From JAWLFY01 sp964462125 (GTDB lineage Bacteria; Planctomycetota; Planctomycetia; Pirellulales; Pirellulaceae): a stretch of 13,815 nt of DNA. The notes beneath the pieces are model-generated. The model searched no databases. It saw nothing but the letters and a program-made list of their open reading frames with translations, and was not told the DNA's origin. The position numbers and the translations under genes are program-made. Below, piece by piece: positions 6,621 through 13,775 of this stretch (position 1 is the first letter of the stretch; each line of letters starts with the position of its first letter). The stretch covers positions 1 to 13,815 of the forward strand of contig CAYWXT010000146.1 of NCBI GenBank assembly GCA_964462125.1. The letters run 5' to 3'.

Positions 6621-7514
6621 TTGAACATTGGGGATGAGTACGCATTGGTCGATTTCGGCGCCGGTCGGAAGCTCGAATCGTTCGCCGGTTACTTGGTCGA
6701 TCGTCCCTCCCCCGCCGCGGCCGCGGCGTCGCGTCGTTTGCCGGACCGTTGGAACGGTGCTGATGCTTGCTTTGATGAAATTTCCAAGCGGTGGTGGTAT
6801 GTTCGTCCCTGGCCGGAGTCGCTGAGCATCGATTGCGGGCGATTTCGAATGCCGATTCGCCCCACGCCTTTCGGCCATGTGGGACTGTTCCCCGAACAGG
6901 CGCCGAACTGGGATTGGCTCTCGGCCGGCCGACCGCCAAGCCCTGACCGGCTCCACGATGGCGAACAAGACGAAGGCGCCCCGCGCGCACTGAATCTCTT
7001 CGCCTACACCGGTGCGGCAACGATGGCGTTGGTCGCAGCCGGTTACCAAGTGGCCCACGTCGATGCTGCCCGGCCGAACGTCCACGCGGCTCGGGTTGCT
7101 GCGGAGCTGAACGGATGGGCCGCACGCCCCATTCGATTCCTGGTCGACGACGCTGCTAAGTTCGCCGCCCGCGAGCTCCGTCGCCGCCGGCGATATCACA
7201 CGATCGTCCTCGATCCCCCCGCCTACGGCCACTCACCGCGGGGCAAGGCGTGGCGGCTGCAGCGTGACCTTTGGCCGTTGCTGGACAATTGCCTGCGGCT
7301 GCTTGGCCCCACAACATTCCGGCTGTTGATCACCGGCCACTCCCCGGCTGTCGGTCCGTCGGAGATAATCCATTTCGTGCAGTGGTTCATGGAGAAGGAA
7401 TCGGGACCGGCCGGCCGCTCGAGTTTGCGTACGGACTCAGGCCGGTCACAATTAAAGGACCAAGGCGATCGACCACTCGATGCCGGATTCTTCGTGCGGG
7501 TCTGGTCAGAGTGA
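6621..7514 (+). CDS. Class I SAM-dependent methyltransferase (COG1092/RlmI-like)
   Basis: This 297-residue cytoplasmic enzyme is a Rossmann-fold methyltransferase related to the catalytic part of RlmI-type 23S rRNA cytosine methyltransferases, without a PUA domain. Family features are the N-terminal ALVDFGAGRKLESFAGYLVDRP (8-29, here broken off for length), FGHVGLFPEQAPNWDW (84-99), motif I LNLFAYTGAATMALVAAG (124-141), the acidic motif II residue Asp148 in HVDAARPN, and the catalytic-loop motif VLDPPAYG (196-203). No conserved catalytic Cys near the DPP motif is obvious, so an RNA C5 activity is not assured and the substrate is unknown. The start is TTG with a good SD. Its TGA stop overlaps the GTG start of larE in a GTGA tetranucleotide, so it is the first gene of a three-gene unit with larE and a kinase. 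Confidence 0.9.
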   Translation: MNIGDEYALVDFGAGRKLESFAGYLVDRPSPAAAAASRRLPDRWNGADACFDEISKRWWYVRPWPESLSIDCGRFRMPIRPTPFGHVGLFPEQAPNWDWLSAGRPPSPDRLHDGEQDEGAPRALNLFAYTGAATMALVAAGYQVAHVDAARPNVHAARVAAELNGWAARPIRFLVDDAAKFAARELRRRRRYHTIVLDPPAYGHSPRGKAWRLQRDLWPLLDNCLRLLGPTTFRLLITGHSPAVGPSEIIHFVQWFMEKESGPAGRSSLRTDSGRSQLKDQGDRPLDAGFFVRVWSE

Positions 7515-8500
7515 CCTCGGTCGCAAACCAGTCCGAAGCCGTATTTCCCCAAGCGTCAGGACCCCGATCATTGTCCCCTCCCGCTTTCTCGCTCTCCCAT
7601 CCCTCGTTGCCGGCCGACGCTTCCGCTGCCGCCGATCTGGAACACTTGGCCATCGCCGACGCGGAACGGTTGCAGCGCACCCTCCGCACTTGGGGACCGG
7701 TGACCGTCGCATTCTCCGGAGGCGTTGACAGCAGTGTCGTCGCGGCAGCCGCTTTTCGCGCCGACCCGCAAGGCGCCCTCGCCGTCACCGCACGCTCCCC
7801 AAGCGTCCCCGCCTGGCAACTCCAAACCGCCCGCCAGGTTGCCTCGACGATCGGCATTCGGCACCAGGTGATGGCGACCGACGAAGGTCACCGAGACGAT
7901 TACCGGCGAAATGACCGGCGCCGCTGCTTCTACTGCAAACAAACCCTCTATGCCACGTTGAGGCAACTCGCACGAAACTCCACGGCAACCATTGTCTCGG
8001 GTACCAACGCCGATGACCTCGATGATGATCGACCGGGAATCGAGGCGGCCGCGGAGGCCGATGTGCGGGCCCCGCTGGCGGAGCTTGGGATCAGCAAGTC
8101 CCAGGTCCGAGCGCTCGCCCGATACTTCGGTCTGCCCAATGCCGACTTGCCCGCCTCCCCCTGCCTGGCAAGCCGCGTCGCCCATGGCGTCGAGGTCACT
8201 CCGGAGCGGCTTCAAAAAATCGAATCAGCGGAGGCCTGGATTCGAAACCAAGGGTTCTCCGACGTCCGAGTTCGACTGCATGCTGACGAGCTGGCACGGG
8301 TGGAGGTGCCCGCCGGGGAACTCCCCCAATTGGTCGACCCTCCCATGCTGGCGCAGCTGGACGAAGCCTTGGTCGCGGCCGGCTTCCGCTTCGTCACCGT
8401 CGACGCTCGAGGCCTTCGCAGCGGCAGCCTGAACTTGCCCCTGGTGTCACTGACAGCCAGCCTCCATGTCCCTGCCGGTAGCCACGAGGACCAGCCTTGA
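7511..8500 (+). CDS. larE: ATP-dependent sacrificial sulfur transferase LarE
   Basis: LarE adenylates and sulfurates a pyridinium carboxylate during synthesis of the nickel-pincer nucleotide cofactor of lactate racemase and related LarA enzymes; LarB and LarC do the other steps. The 329-residue product has the PP-loop FSGGVDSSVVAAAA (68-81), RRRCFYCKQTLY (136-147), GTNADDLDDDRPG (164-176) and SPCLASRVAHG (216-226), in the order seen in LarE. Cys139, Cys142 and Cys218 form the three-cysteine pattern of LarE forms thought to hold a [4Fe-4S] cluster, rather than the single sacrificial Cys of Lactobacillus LarE. GTG 7511 overlaps the methyltransferase stop. The N-terminal 45 residues are longer than usual, and TTG 7571 with CAGGA at 7557-7561 is a credible alternative. 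No larA, larB or larC is in the window. The frame stays open back to 7271 inside the methyltransferase gene, but that part is a shadow. Confidence 0.9.
   Translation: MTSVANQSEAVFPQASGPRSLSPPAFSLSHPSLPADASAAADLEHLAIADAERLQRTLRTWGPVTVAFSGGVDSSVVAAAAFRADPQGALAVTARSPSVPAWQLQTARQVASTIGIRHQVMATDEGHRDDYRRNDRRRCFYCKQTLYATLRQLARNSTATIVSGTNADDLDDDRPGIEAAAEADVRAPLAELGISKSQVRALARYFGLPNADLPASPCLASRVAHGVEVTPERLQKIESAEAWIRNQGFSDVRVRLHADELARVEVPAGELPQLVDPPMLAQLDEALVAAGFRFVTVDARGLRSGSLNLPLVSLTASLHVPAGSHEDQP
8486..8490 (+). promoter_or_regulatory. Shine-Dalgarno for the TTG start of the kinase
   Basis: GAGGA inside the end of larE lies 6 nt before TTG 8497. With the TTGA overlap it supports TTG as the real start and suggests translational coupling. 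Confidence 0.65.
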
Positions 8501-10128
8501 ACACCGAGATCGACCCGCAAGACGAGCACGATCGGGCGTCGGCGTCACCGGCCGACTGCGATTCAGAAGAACAGGCGAGCTCCGGGGTGAATCAGGCGAG
8601 CTCCGAGATGCAGGGCTCGGCCACGTCGAATTCGTCCGCGCGGTTGGTCGGCTACCGGTTGGGGGACTATCAAGTGCTCCGCAAACTCGGTCGCGGCGGA
8701 ATGGCGGACGTCTACGCCGCCCGCCACCTGACCCTCGGCCGCGACGTGGCGGTCAAGGTCTTGCGGAGTGAATTCGCCAGCGACCGCGACTATATCGAAC
8801 GGTTTCGCCGGGAAGCGCACGCGGCGGCCCGCTTGAACGACCCCAACATCGTCCAGGTCTACGATGTCGGCAATGTGGACGAACTGCATTTCATCGCCCA
8901 AGAGCTGATCGACGGGGAGAACCTCCGCGAGTACATCGCTCGGGTCGGTTCGATCTCGCCCCGGGAAGCGATCGATGTTTTGTTGTCGGTCGGCGCGGCG
9001 CTGGAAACCGCAGCCGAAACGGGGATCACGCATCGTGATATCAAGCCGGAAAACCTGATGCGCTCCTCCAAAGGGGTCATCAAAGTCGCCGACTTCGGCC
9101 TGGCACGGCTGGGGCCTGGCGTTGGCCCGGCCGGAACCGATCTGACCCAGGTTGGCTTGACGCTTGGAACGCCGCGCTACATGAGCCCGGAGCAGATCCA
9201 GGGGCTGGCCGTCGACGTGCGCAGCGACCTCTACTCGCTCGGTGTCACCCTGTATCACCTACTGGCCGGTCGTTCTCCCTTTGAAGCGGACGATCCGCTG
9301 GCCCTGGCGGTGATGCACCTGCACGAAACCCCAATGCCGCTCGATCGGGCACGCGGCACCGGCGATCTTCCCGAGTGGCTGATCGCCATCGTCTCAAGGT
9401 TGATGCAAAAATCGCCGGCAGATCGTTTCCAGTCGCCGACCGAGCTGCTCGAGGCGGTGCGGTCCGAAGCGGCGGTTGCCGACGGATCGGGGTCGGGCCC
9501 GATCGGGTCGGCTGCGGCGACGGTGCGTCTGCAGCGGGTCAGCGACCAACGGCGGTCGGCACGTCGCCGAACATGGCTCCGCCGCGCCGCGGTCAGCCTC
9601 GTTCTTATCGGCTGGACCGCGATCGCCGCGGCCGCGGCGCTGCGAACACCCGCCCCCAATGTCAGCGAGCGATTGGTCCCGGCCAAGGTCCCCAAGGCGG
9701 AGACGGTGGAGGAGCAGTACCTGATCGCGCTCACCCGCAACGATCCGGCTGGCTGGAAGGCGGTCGGGAGTTACTTTTCACCCCAGGCGAATGCCACCAA
9801 CACCGACTTTTACCACAAGGCGATGCTGCAGCTGGCGCGGTGGCACGTCAAACAAGAACAATGGTCCGAAGCCCGCGGCCAATTGCAGGATCTTCTCGCC
9901 CAAACAAAACTCAGCAAGCTTCATCGGGCCATCGCGCTGGTGCGGTTGTGCGAAGTCGCCGAGGGAGCCGAGGATCGCGAGCTGGAACAGGAAGCCCGCG
10001 GCCGACTGGACCAGGCGTACGCCGCACTGAAGGTCGAAAACCCGATCGCCCTCGAGCTGTTCCGGTCCGTTGTCCCCAACGACGAGCTGCTCAAATGGGG
10101 GCTGACCGACGTCAAGACAGCCGACTGA
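8497..10128 (+). CDS. Transmembrane Ser/Thr protein kinase (PknB/Hanks type) with extracytoplasmic TPR-like domain
   Basis: This 543-residue signalling kinase has a low-complexity N-terminus (1-52) and a kinase domain at about 56-315. Catalytic elements are intact: glycine loop GRGGMADV (65-72), VAVK Lys87, Glu106, HRDIKPEN (179-186), DFGLA (199-203), GTPRYMSPE (224-232) and SDLYSLGV (243-250). Arg180 before the catalytic Asp marks an RD kinase that may be activated by loop phosphorylation. A basic stretch (352-363) precedes one membrane helix (about 364-382). The C-terminal 160 residues, probably outside the cytoplasmic membrane, are helical and TPR-like (FYHKAMLQLARWHVKQEQW and following) and may sense ligands or bind partners. 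TTG 8497 overlaps the larE stop in TTGA and has GAGGA 6 nt upstream. A 13-bp direct repeat (8572-8584, 8593-8605) encodes duplicated QASS in the N-terminus. Substrates unknown. Confidence 0.93.
   Translation: MNTEIDPQDEHDRASASPADCDSEEQASSGVNQASSEMQGSATSNSSARLVGYRLGDYQVLRKLGRGGMADVYAARHLTLGRDVAVKVLRSEFASDRDYIERFRREAHAAARLNDPNIVQVYDVGNVDELHFIAQELIDGENLREYIARVGSISPREAIDVLLSVGAALETAAETGITHRDIKPENLMRSSKGVIKVADFGLARLGPGVGPAGTDLTQVGLTLGTPRYMSPEQIQGLAVDVRSDLYSLGVTLYHLLAGRSPFEADDPLALAVMHLHETPMPLDRARGTGDLPEWLIAIVSRLMQKSPADRFQSPTELLEAVRSEAAVADGSGSGPIGSAAATVRLQRVSDQRRSARRRTWLRRAAVSLVLIGWTAIAAAAALRTPAPNVSERLVPAKVPKAETVEEQYLIALTRNDPAGWKAVGSYFSPQANATNTDFYHKAMLQLARWHVKQEQWSEARGQLQDLLAQTKLSKLHRAIALVRLCEVAEGAEDRELEQEARGRLDQAYAALKVENPIALELFRSVVPNDELLKWGLTDVKTAD
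8572..8605 (+). repeat. Short tandem direct repeat in the kinase N-terminus
   Basis: CAGGCGAGCTCCG occurs at 8572-8584 and again at 8593-8605, a 21-bp period that keeps the frame and duplicates Gln-Ala-Ser-Ser in the disordered N-terminal region. Confidence 0.75.
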
Positions 10129-10222
10129 CCGCTTTGGACAACACTCGTTCCCAATGCTGGGCCAAAAATTGATTCTGCCCCCCGTGTCGATTATCGTCTG
10201 AAGTGGTGCTCTGCAACGCTGC

Positions 10223-10242
10223 CACGGGACTTCCCCGTGTTT
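10223..10242 (+). terminator. Possible weak terminator after the kinase
   Basis: CACGGG (10223-10228) pairs with CCCGTG (10234-10239) across a 5-nt loop, followed by only three T. It lies in the 135-bp gap between the kinase and the small membrane protein gene. The stem is short and the T-run minimal, so it may not terminate. Confidence 0.25.
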
Positions 10243-10263
10243 CCGACTCCCCGGTGATCGTCG

Positions 10264-10512
10264 ATGCTCTATTTCATTCTCTGGGTTCTCCTGATCCTCG
10301 CCGTGATCATCGCGATCCCTGTGGTGAATTGGCTGGAAAACAAACGCCGACGCGAACTGGCTGGCGGCCCGGAGGCGGAAGAATCGGTCGACGAGGCGGC
10401 CCCCGACGAGGAGCAACCCGAAGGCGTTGAAGAGGTCGAGGAGGTCGAAGAAGAGCCCATGGAGGTCCCCGGCGGGGGCGACTTCTCCGCGTTTGACGAA
10501 GAATTCAAATAA
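10264..10512 (+). CDS. Small single-pass membrane protein with acidic tail
   Basis: This 82-residue protein has one N-terminal membrane helix (about 2-22, LYFILWVLLILAVIIAIPVV), a basic patch NKRRR (26-30) that should keep the tail in the cytoplasm by the positive-inside rule, then a Glu-rich low-complexity stretch with repeated EEVEEV, and a C-terminal segment GGDFSAFDEEFK that looks like a short conserved motif. I do not recognise a named family. ATG 10264 is the only sensible start; the upstream sequence has no clear SD. It converges on the glycosyltransferase gene with a gap of only 9 bp. A membrane anchor or scaffold role is conceivable but not shown. Confidence 0.65.
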   Translation: MLYFILWVLLILAVIIAIPVVNWLENKRRRELAGGPEAEESVDEAAPDEEQPEGVEEVEEVEEEPMEVPGGGDFSAFDEEFK

Positions 10513-10521
10513 GCTCTCGGT

Positions 10522-11646
10522 TCAATCTTGGGAGCCGCGTCCGGCCTGCGTCAATACGCGCTCATAGGCCGTCACCATCTCTTCCCAGCCGAACCGGTCG
10601 GTGACTTCGCCAGCACGGGACGCCAACGCCTCGCGCGTCGCGGCGTCCTGCAGCAACTGCCGCATCCCCTCGGCCAATCCCTCGGTGCTGTTGTCGACCA
10701 GCACTCCGTCGGTCCCGTGGCGGATGATCGCGCGCGGGCCGCTGTCACAGTCGACCGCCATGCAGGGGACGCCAGCGGCCATCGCCTCCAACAGCGCCGA
10801 GGGAAACCCCTCATAGCGGCTGGGAAGGACGAACAGGGTCGATTCCGCCAACTCTGCCCATACGCACTGGGGCTCAGTCCAACCTGGCATCGAGACCCGA
10901 GCGGCAACCCCACGGGCCGCCGCCCGCGATTCCAGTTGCCGGCGCTGGGAACCTTCCCCCAAGATCCTCAGGGACCAATCGGGAAAGTCATCGGCAAGAT
11001 TGGCAAAGGCGTCGATCAGCCGATCGAATCCTTTCTCCGGTTCCAGCCGCCCAACGCCGATGATCCGTTTGGCGTCCGACGCTCCGGCGCGGTCGGAGCG
11101 GACCGGCGGAGAATTGACGGCTGATGGAATCACCTCCACCGCCGGGCATCCGAGCCGGCGCAGATGGGTGGCGGAGGCGTCGGTCAGGGCAACGGCGCAG
11201 ACCGCTCGCGGGTACAGTCGCCCACGCAACCAATCGCCGAGCGATCCCAAGCTTTGATGGCTCGGGTCCGATCGTTCTGAAACGACGACCGGAACTGAGT
11301 AACCGCCCCGCCCGAGGAACCCCTCGGTTGCTGCCAGGACCAGCACGTTGGTGCGGTCGCAGAACGAGAGAACCACGTCGGGAGCCTCCGCCATGAGTGC
11401 CTCGCGAACAGCCGCGCAGCGATGGCGGAACGCCTTCAATCGCTGCCACCAACCGTGGGACTCTCCCAACACGGCAAGCGACCGGCGGGTGACCGGTGGA
11501 GCGACCGAGTGACGATCACCCCCGGCATCACCCAGGGTGATCAGGCAGACCGTGTGACCGCGCGTCGCCAGTCGCGAGGCGAGCCCCGCGATGACGCGTT
11601 CCGATCCGCCGCCATCGAGCGAATGAATAACACATGCAATTTTCAT
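10522..11646 (-). CDS. Glycosyltransferase family 4 (GT-B fold)
   Basis: This 374-residue retaining glycosyltransferase most likely transfers a sugar from a nucleotide donor to an envelope polysaccharide or lipid-linked intermediate. Family features are the N-terminal SLDGGGSERVIAGLASRLA (9-27), VIPSAVN (172-178), VGRLEPEKGFDRLIDAFANL (198-217), LRILGEGSQ (226-234), and the donor-binding EX7E region YEGFPSALLEAMAAGVP (278-294) with Glu279 and Glu287. It resembles PglH/PglJ-type N-acetylgalactosaminyltransferases in its GGGSER opening, but specificity cannot be read from the sequence. ATG 11646 fits the family start (MKIACVIHSL). An in-frame frame continues upstream to 11757 with a GTG at residue -7, but that part is GC-rich and not conserved-looking. 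No other polysaccharide gene is adjacent. Confidence 0.9.
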   Translation of the reverse strand: MKIACVIHSLDGGGSERVIAGLASRLATRGHTVCLITLGDAGGDRHSVAPPVTRRSLAVLGESHGWWQRLKAFRHRCAAVREALMAEAPDVVLSFCDRTNVLVLAATEGFLGRGGYSVPVVVSERSDPSHQSLGSLGDWLRGRLYPRAVCAVALTDASATHLRRLGCPAVEVIPSAVNSPPVRSDRAGASDAKRIIGVGRLEPEKGFDRLIDAFANLADDFPDWSLRILGEGSQRRQLESRAAARGVAARVSMPGWTEPQCVWAELAESTLFVLPSRYEGFPSALLEAMAAGVPCMAVDCDSGPRAIIRHGTDGVLVDNSTEGLAEGMRQLLQDAATREALASRAGEVTDRFGWEEMVTAYERVLTQAGRGSQD

Positions 11647-11791
11647 CGTCAGGATTGTAGCTGTCACCCAGCGTCCACCGCCATCGGCCGGACTTGGCTC
11701 CGCTTTCAGTCCCGCACCGGTGCCCTTTCCGAACCCCCGCCAACCAACGTCACGCAAATTGCCGAGGGCAAAAGATTGCAGTCACCATGAC

Positions 11792-11803
11792 CGGTAATTA
11801 CCG
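11792..11803. promoter_or_regulatory. Perfect 12-bp palindrome, possible operator
   Basis: CGGTAATTACCG is fully self-complementary and is flanked by CATG at 11786-11789 and 11807-11810. It lies in the 237-bp gap between the divergent glycosyltransferase and small exported-protein genes, 80 bp before ATG 11884, where a dimeric regulator could bind. Confidence 0.35.
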
Positions 11804-11883
11804 TGGCATGAGCACGGCGGCCTGCTTTTCAAGTGCTCGACTGTGGTTCCTGCCCCATTCCCGTGTACCTCCATAGGTCTCCC

Positions 11884-12318
11884 ATGAAACGCCTCCTTTT
11901 GACCTTCCTGACGGCATCCGCCCTCGTCGCCTGCAGTACCGACACAGCCTCGGCGAACCATCCCTTCGGCTACGGCTCTTCCCCCGCCGCGTTCTATTAT
12001 CCGCATGTGTTGCATCGCGGATCCATTGTGGGGAGAGCTCCCCATTTCGCGGTCAATCCGCCCGTCTACTACGGGGCCCGATATGCCCGGCCGTATGGGC
12101 TAAGCCCCTTCGCCTCCCCGCCGCTGCTCGGCGCCCCCGAAGGGTACCAGGGGCGGCTGCGGACGAAGTTCGAAGACGGACCCCACACCACCCCCGCACC
12201 GGCCTGCAACCCGTACGTCAGCCACGCTCCGGAAACCGAACAGAAGGTCGTGAAGGGTGAAGTCCGCCTGAACCCTTACGTGACCGAGGAGTCCGACCAA
12301 CTGGCCAAGAACCAGTAG
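11884..12318 (+). CDS. Small exported Tyr/Pro-rich protein, planctomycete type
   Basis: This 144-residue protein has a clear signal peptide (MKRLLLTFLTASALVA). Either Cys17 is lipidated (LVAC is a good lipobox) or signal peptidase I cuts after TASA at 24. The mature part is rich in Tyr, Pro, Gly and His, with RAPHFAVNPPVYYGARYARP (51-70) and YGLSPFA; such PHFA-NPPVYYG segments recall small secreted proteins common in planctomycetes. NPYV occurs twice (109-112, 130-133), the second near the C-terminus. ATG 11884 is chosen over the upstream in-frame ATG 11833 because it starts the signal peptide directly and has TAGG at 11875-11878 shortly upstream. Function unknown; a surface or cell-wall role is inference. 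Confidence 0.75.
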   Translation: MKRLLLTFLTASALVACSTDTASANHPFGYGSSPAAFYYPHVLHRGSIVGRAPHFAVNPPVYYGARYARPYGLSPFASPPLLGAPEGYQGRLRTKFEDGPHTTPAPACNPYVSHAPETEQKVVKGEVRLNPYVTEESDQLAKNQ

Positions 12319-12454
12319 CGGGCGTTTTGTCGATCTCACCTCGAATTTGGACCCTTTGTTCCACCCCTCCTTTCGCGGACCCGGTTCCCTGAATACACTC
12401 GACGCCGTCGCTCGCAACGGCCTTAGAAACCGTACCGACGCGATACCGGGAACT

Positions 12455-12471
12455 GCACCACTATCTGGTGC
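12455..12471. other. Stem-loop between exported-protein gene and tRNA
   Basis: GCACCA (12455-12460) pairs with TGGTGC (12466-12471) over a 5-nt loop. It is followed by an AT-richer stretch (12475-12497) just before the tRNA that may carry its promoter. It could end transcription of the exported-protein gene, but there is no proper T-run. Confidence 0.25.
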
Positions 12472-12505
12472 CGCAAGTTATTTCCAGTAAATGACTTAGG
12501 ACACC

Positions 12506-12578
12506 GGGGCCGTAGCTCAGCTGGGAGAGCGCTGCGTTCGCAATGCAGAGGTCGAGGGTTCGAATCCCTTCGGCTCCA
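12506..12578 (+). tRNA. tRNA-Ala (anticodon CGC)
   Basis: A complete cloverleaf can be folded. The acceptor stem GGGGCCG pairs with CGGCTCC (one G-U), the D stem GCTC pairs with GAGC, the anticodon stem CTGCG pairs with TGCAG (one G-U) around loop TTCGCAA, the variable loop is AGGTC, and the T stem GAGGG pairs with CCCTT around TTCGAAT. The anticodon is CGC, reading GCG. The discriminator base is A and CCA is not encoded. The gene is 73 nt long. Confidence 0.96.
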
Positions 12579-12599
12579 CTTCAGAAGACCTCGCGAAAC

Positions 12600-12617
12600 C
12601 CGCTGGTTTGCCAGCGG
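12600..12617 (+). terminator. Hairpin downstream of tRNA-Ala
   Basis: CCGCTGG (12600-12606) pairs perfectly with CCAGCGG (12611-12617) around TTTG, 22 nt after the tRNA. No T-run follows, so it may be a tRNA-processing or termination structure or merely a remnant of inserted DNA. Confidence 0.35.
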
Positions 12618-12635
12618 TTCCAGGCAAGGGCGCTC

Positions 12636-12914
12636 TCATTGAGGGGATGCTATCCACCTCTTGCAGCGACATCGAGGAACCGCCGCTCGGATCTCAGTTT
12701 TGAACTGCATCGTGTCGAGGTGACGCCAACGCCGCTCCGGGGCCGTATCGGCTCGCGAACAGGACTGATTGCACTCCGGACCGGTGAGAGGCCCACCGGC
12801 GTGGGAGAGCTCGATGACGACCTGGTTCTCATCCATGTCGAGGTCGACGTCTTCGATGTTCCAGGAGTTATCCAGCCTGAGCAGGGCACGGTAGTGTTCG
12901 TTGAGTTCGTTCAT
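12636..12914 (-). pseudogene. ISL3-family transposase, N-terminal remnant
   Basis: This 92-codon frame matches the start of ISL3 (IS204/IS1001/IS1096/IS1165) DDE transposases: YRALLRLDNSW near the N-terminus, a DVDLD strand, a zinc-finger-like region, and the highly typical APERRWRHLDTMQFKTEIRA (58-77) followed by VPRCRC (79-84). Intact proteins are around 400 residues; here homology stops after residue 84 and the frame ends at 92, so the zinc finger is incomplete and the helix-turn-helix and catalytic domains are gone. The first finger Cys also appears lost: the usual CPEC reads GPEC (45-48). A GGGATCTTCC-like stretch upstream on the minus strand (about 12968-12977) might be part of the element's inverted repeat, but no matching right end is visible. 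Clearly non-functional. Confidence 0.8.
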
Positions 12915-13000
12915 TTCCCGAAAAAAGCGAAACTCCGCCGATTCTGCGATCAGCCACTCAATTCCGGGAAGATCCCTCTATTTTGGACAGCTACATATTA

Positions 13001-13399
13001 TCACGGTTGCGTCCCACGCGTCCCACGAGGTGCGTCCGTGGGCTGTTCAATTGCTCCTGTTCGCTTGTCAATCAAGATGCCCGCTTTTTCGAGATGTGGT
13101 CGAGACTTAATCGGCGGTGCAACAAAAAAGTGCTGGCCCCGGTCTTCCAGGTAGAGCCCTGATGATTCCGCGCGTTCGAAGTGCTTTCGTCCGATTTCGC
13201 GGGCATCTTCCTCTTTAATGCCTATACTGTCTTCAGCGGGCATAATCTCCACGGTTTCTATCTGATTCTCGCTTTGTCGGTTCTTGACACGAACAGGTGT
13301 CGAGCTATTGGTGCCACATCCAACGACTACCGAGGCTCCGGCTATTAAGCTAATCGGTATGTGATGGATATGTAGCAAGAACGGTTTTCGAAAACGCAT
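13001..13399 (-). CDS. Hypothetical lipoprotein, lower-GC accessory gene
   Basis: This 132-residue predicted lipoprotein has a basic n-region (MRFRKPF), a hydrophobic core (HIPISLIAGASVV) and Cys28 in VVVGCG. The mature part is polar; the C-terminal half (FFVAPPIKSRPHLEKAGILI then DKRTGAI) ends in a strand-turn that resembles the closing IDKxTGxI pattern of several small periplasmic or NTF2/PepSY-like domains, but I cannot assign a family. Codon choice and base composition are visibly more AT-rich than in the left 12 kb, which suggests recent acquisition. ATG 13399 is chosen for a compact signal peptide; ATG 13417, with AGGA very close upstream, is an equal alternative. The last residues (PRGTRGTQP) run next to the IS remnant, so the true C-terminus may have been altered. 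Confidence 0.6.
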   Translation of the reverse strand: MRFRKPFLLHIHHIPISLIAGASVVVGCGTNSSTPVRVKNRQSENQIETVEIMPAEDSIGIKEEDAREIGRKHFERAESSGLYLEDRGQHFFVAPPIKSRPHLEKAGILIDKRTGAIEQPTDAPRGTRGTQP

Positions 13400-13547
13400 G
13401 TTATATCGGCTTGCCATCGTCCTATTCGCATTCCTTCATGCAGCAACTATTGAGAATGAACTTAAGCATATCATGGCAACTTGGACCGCAAGGATATGAC
13501 CATCTATTGTGCTTCGCGTCGAAAGCTGCTGCCGCGTCTCGCACACA

Positions 13548-13775
13548 CTACTTGGTTTTGTCCTCGGCTCCTGGAACCAGACCATCGTCTCCATTTGCTA
13601 AGCCGCTACACTCAGACCCTGTTCCTGGTCCGTAGTCCAGTCGCCTAGGATAAATCGTCGGAGGAACTCCGGGACCCCCAGGAGGCACGATGACCGGAGA
13701 CTCATCAAGGCCTCCTTCTGAAACTCGCGGCTTTGCAGCGAGTTGGGCTAGCGGTTCGCACCTGTTCGGCGACAA
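13548..13775 (-). pseudogene. Doubtful ORF, possibly the tail of a disrupted gene
   Basis: A minus-strand frame ends at 13548 and stays open through the right edge; the only candidate start in the repeat-free part is TTG 13775. The product is Pro/Gly-rich (SPVIVPPGGPGVPPTIYPRR in the middle) with an acidic end. It could be the C-terminus of a gene whose 5' part was replaced by the repeat-bearing element at 13769 onward, or a chance frame. No family is recognised. Confidence 0.25.

Noticed and set aside
13563..13571. CTCGGCTCC similar to the 3' end of tRNA-Ala, a possible att duplicate
   Set aside because: The match is about nine bases with a change, too short and common to call an attachment site.
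13411..13635. Plus-strand frame of 74 codons near the right edge
   Set aside because: No SD, no conserved features, overlaps the 5' end of the divergent lipoprotein gene and is antisense to another frame.
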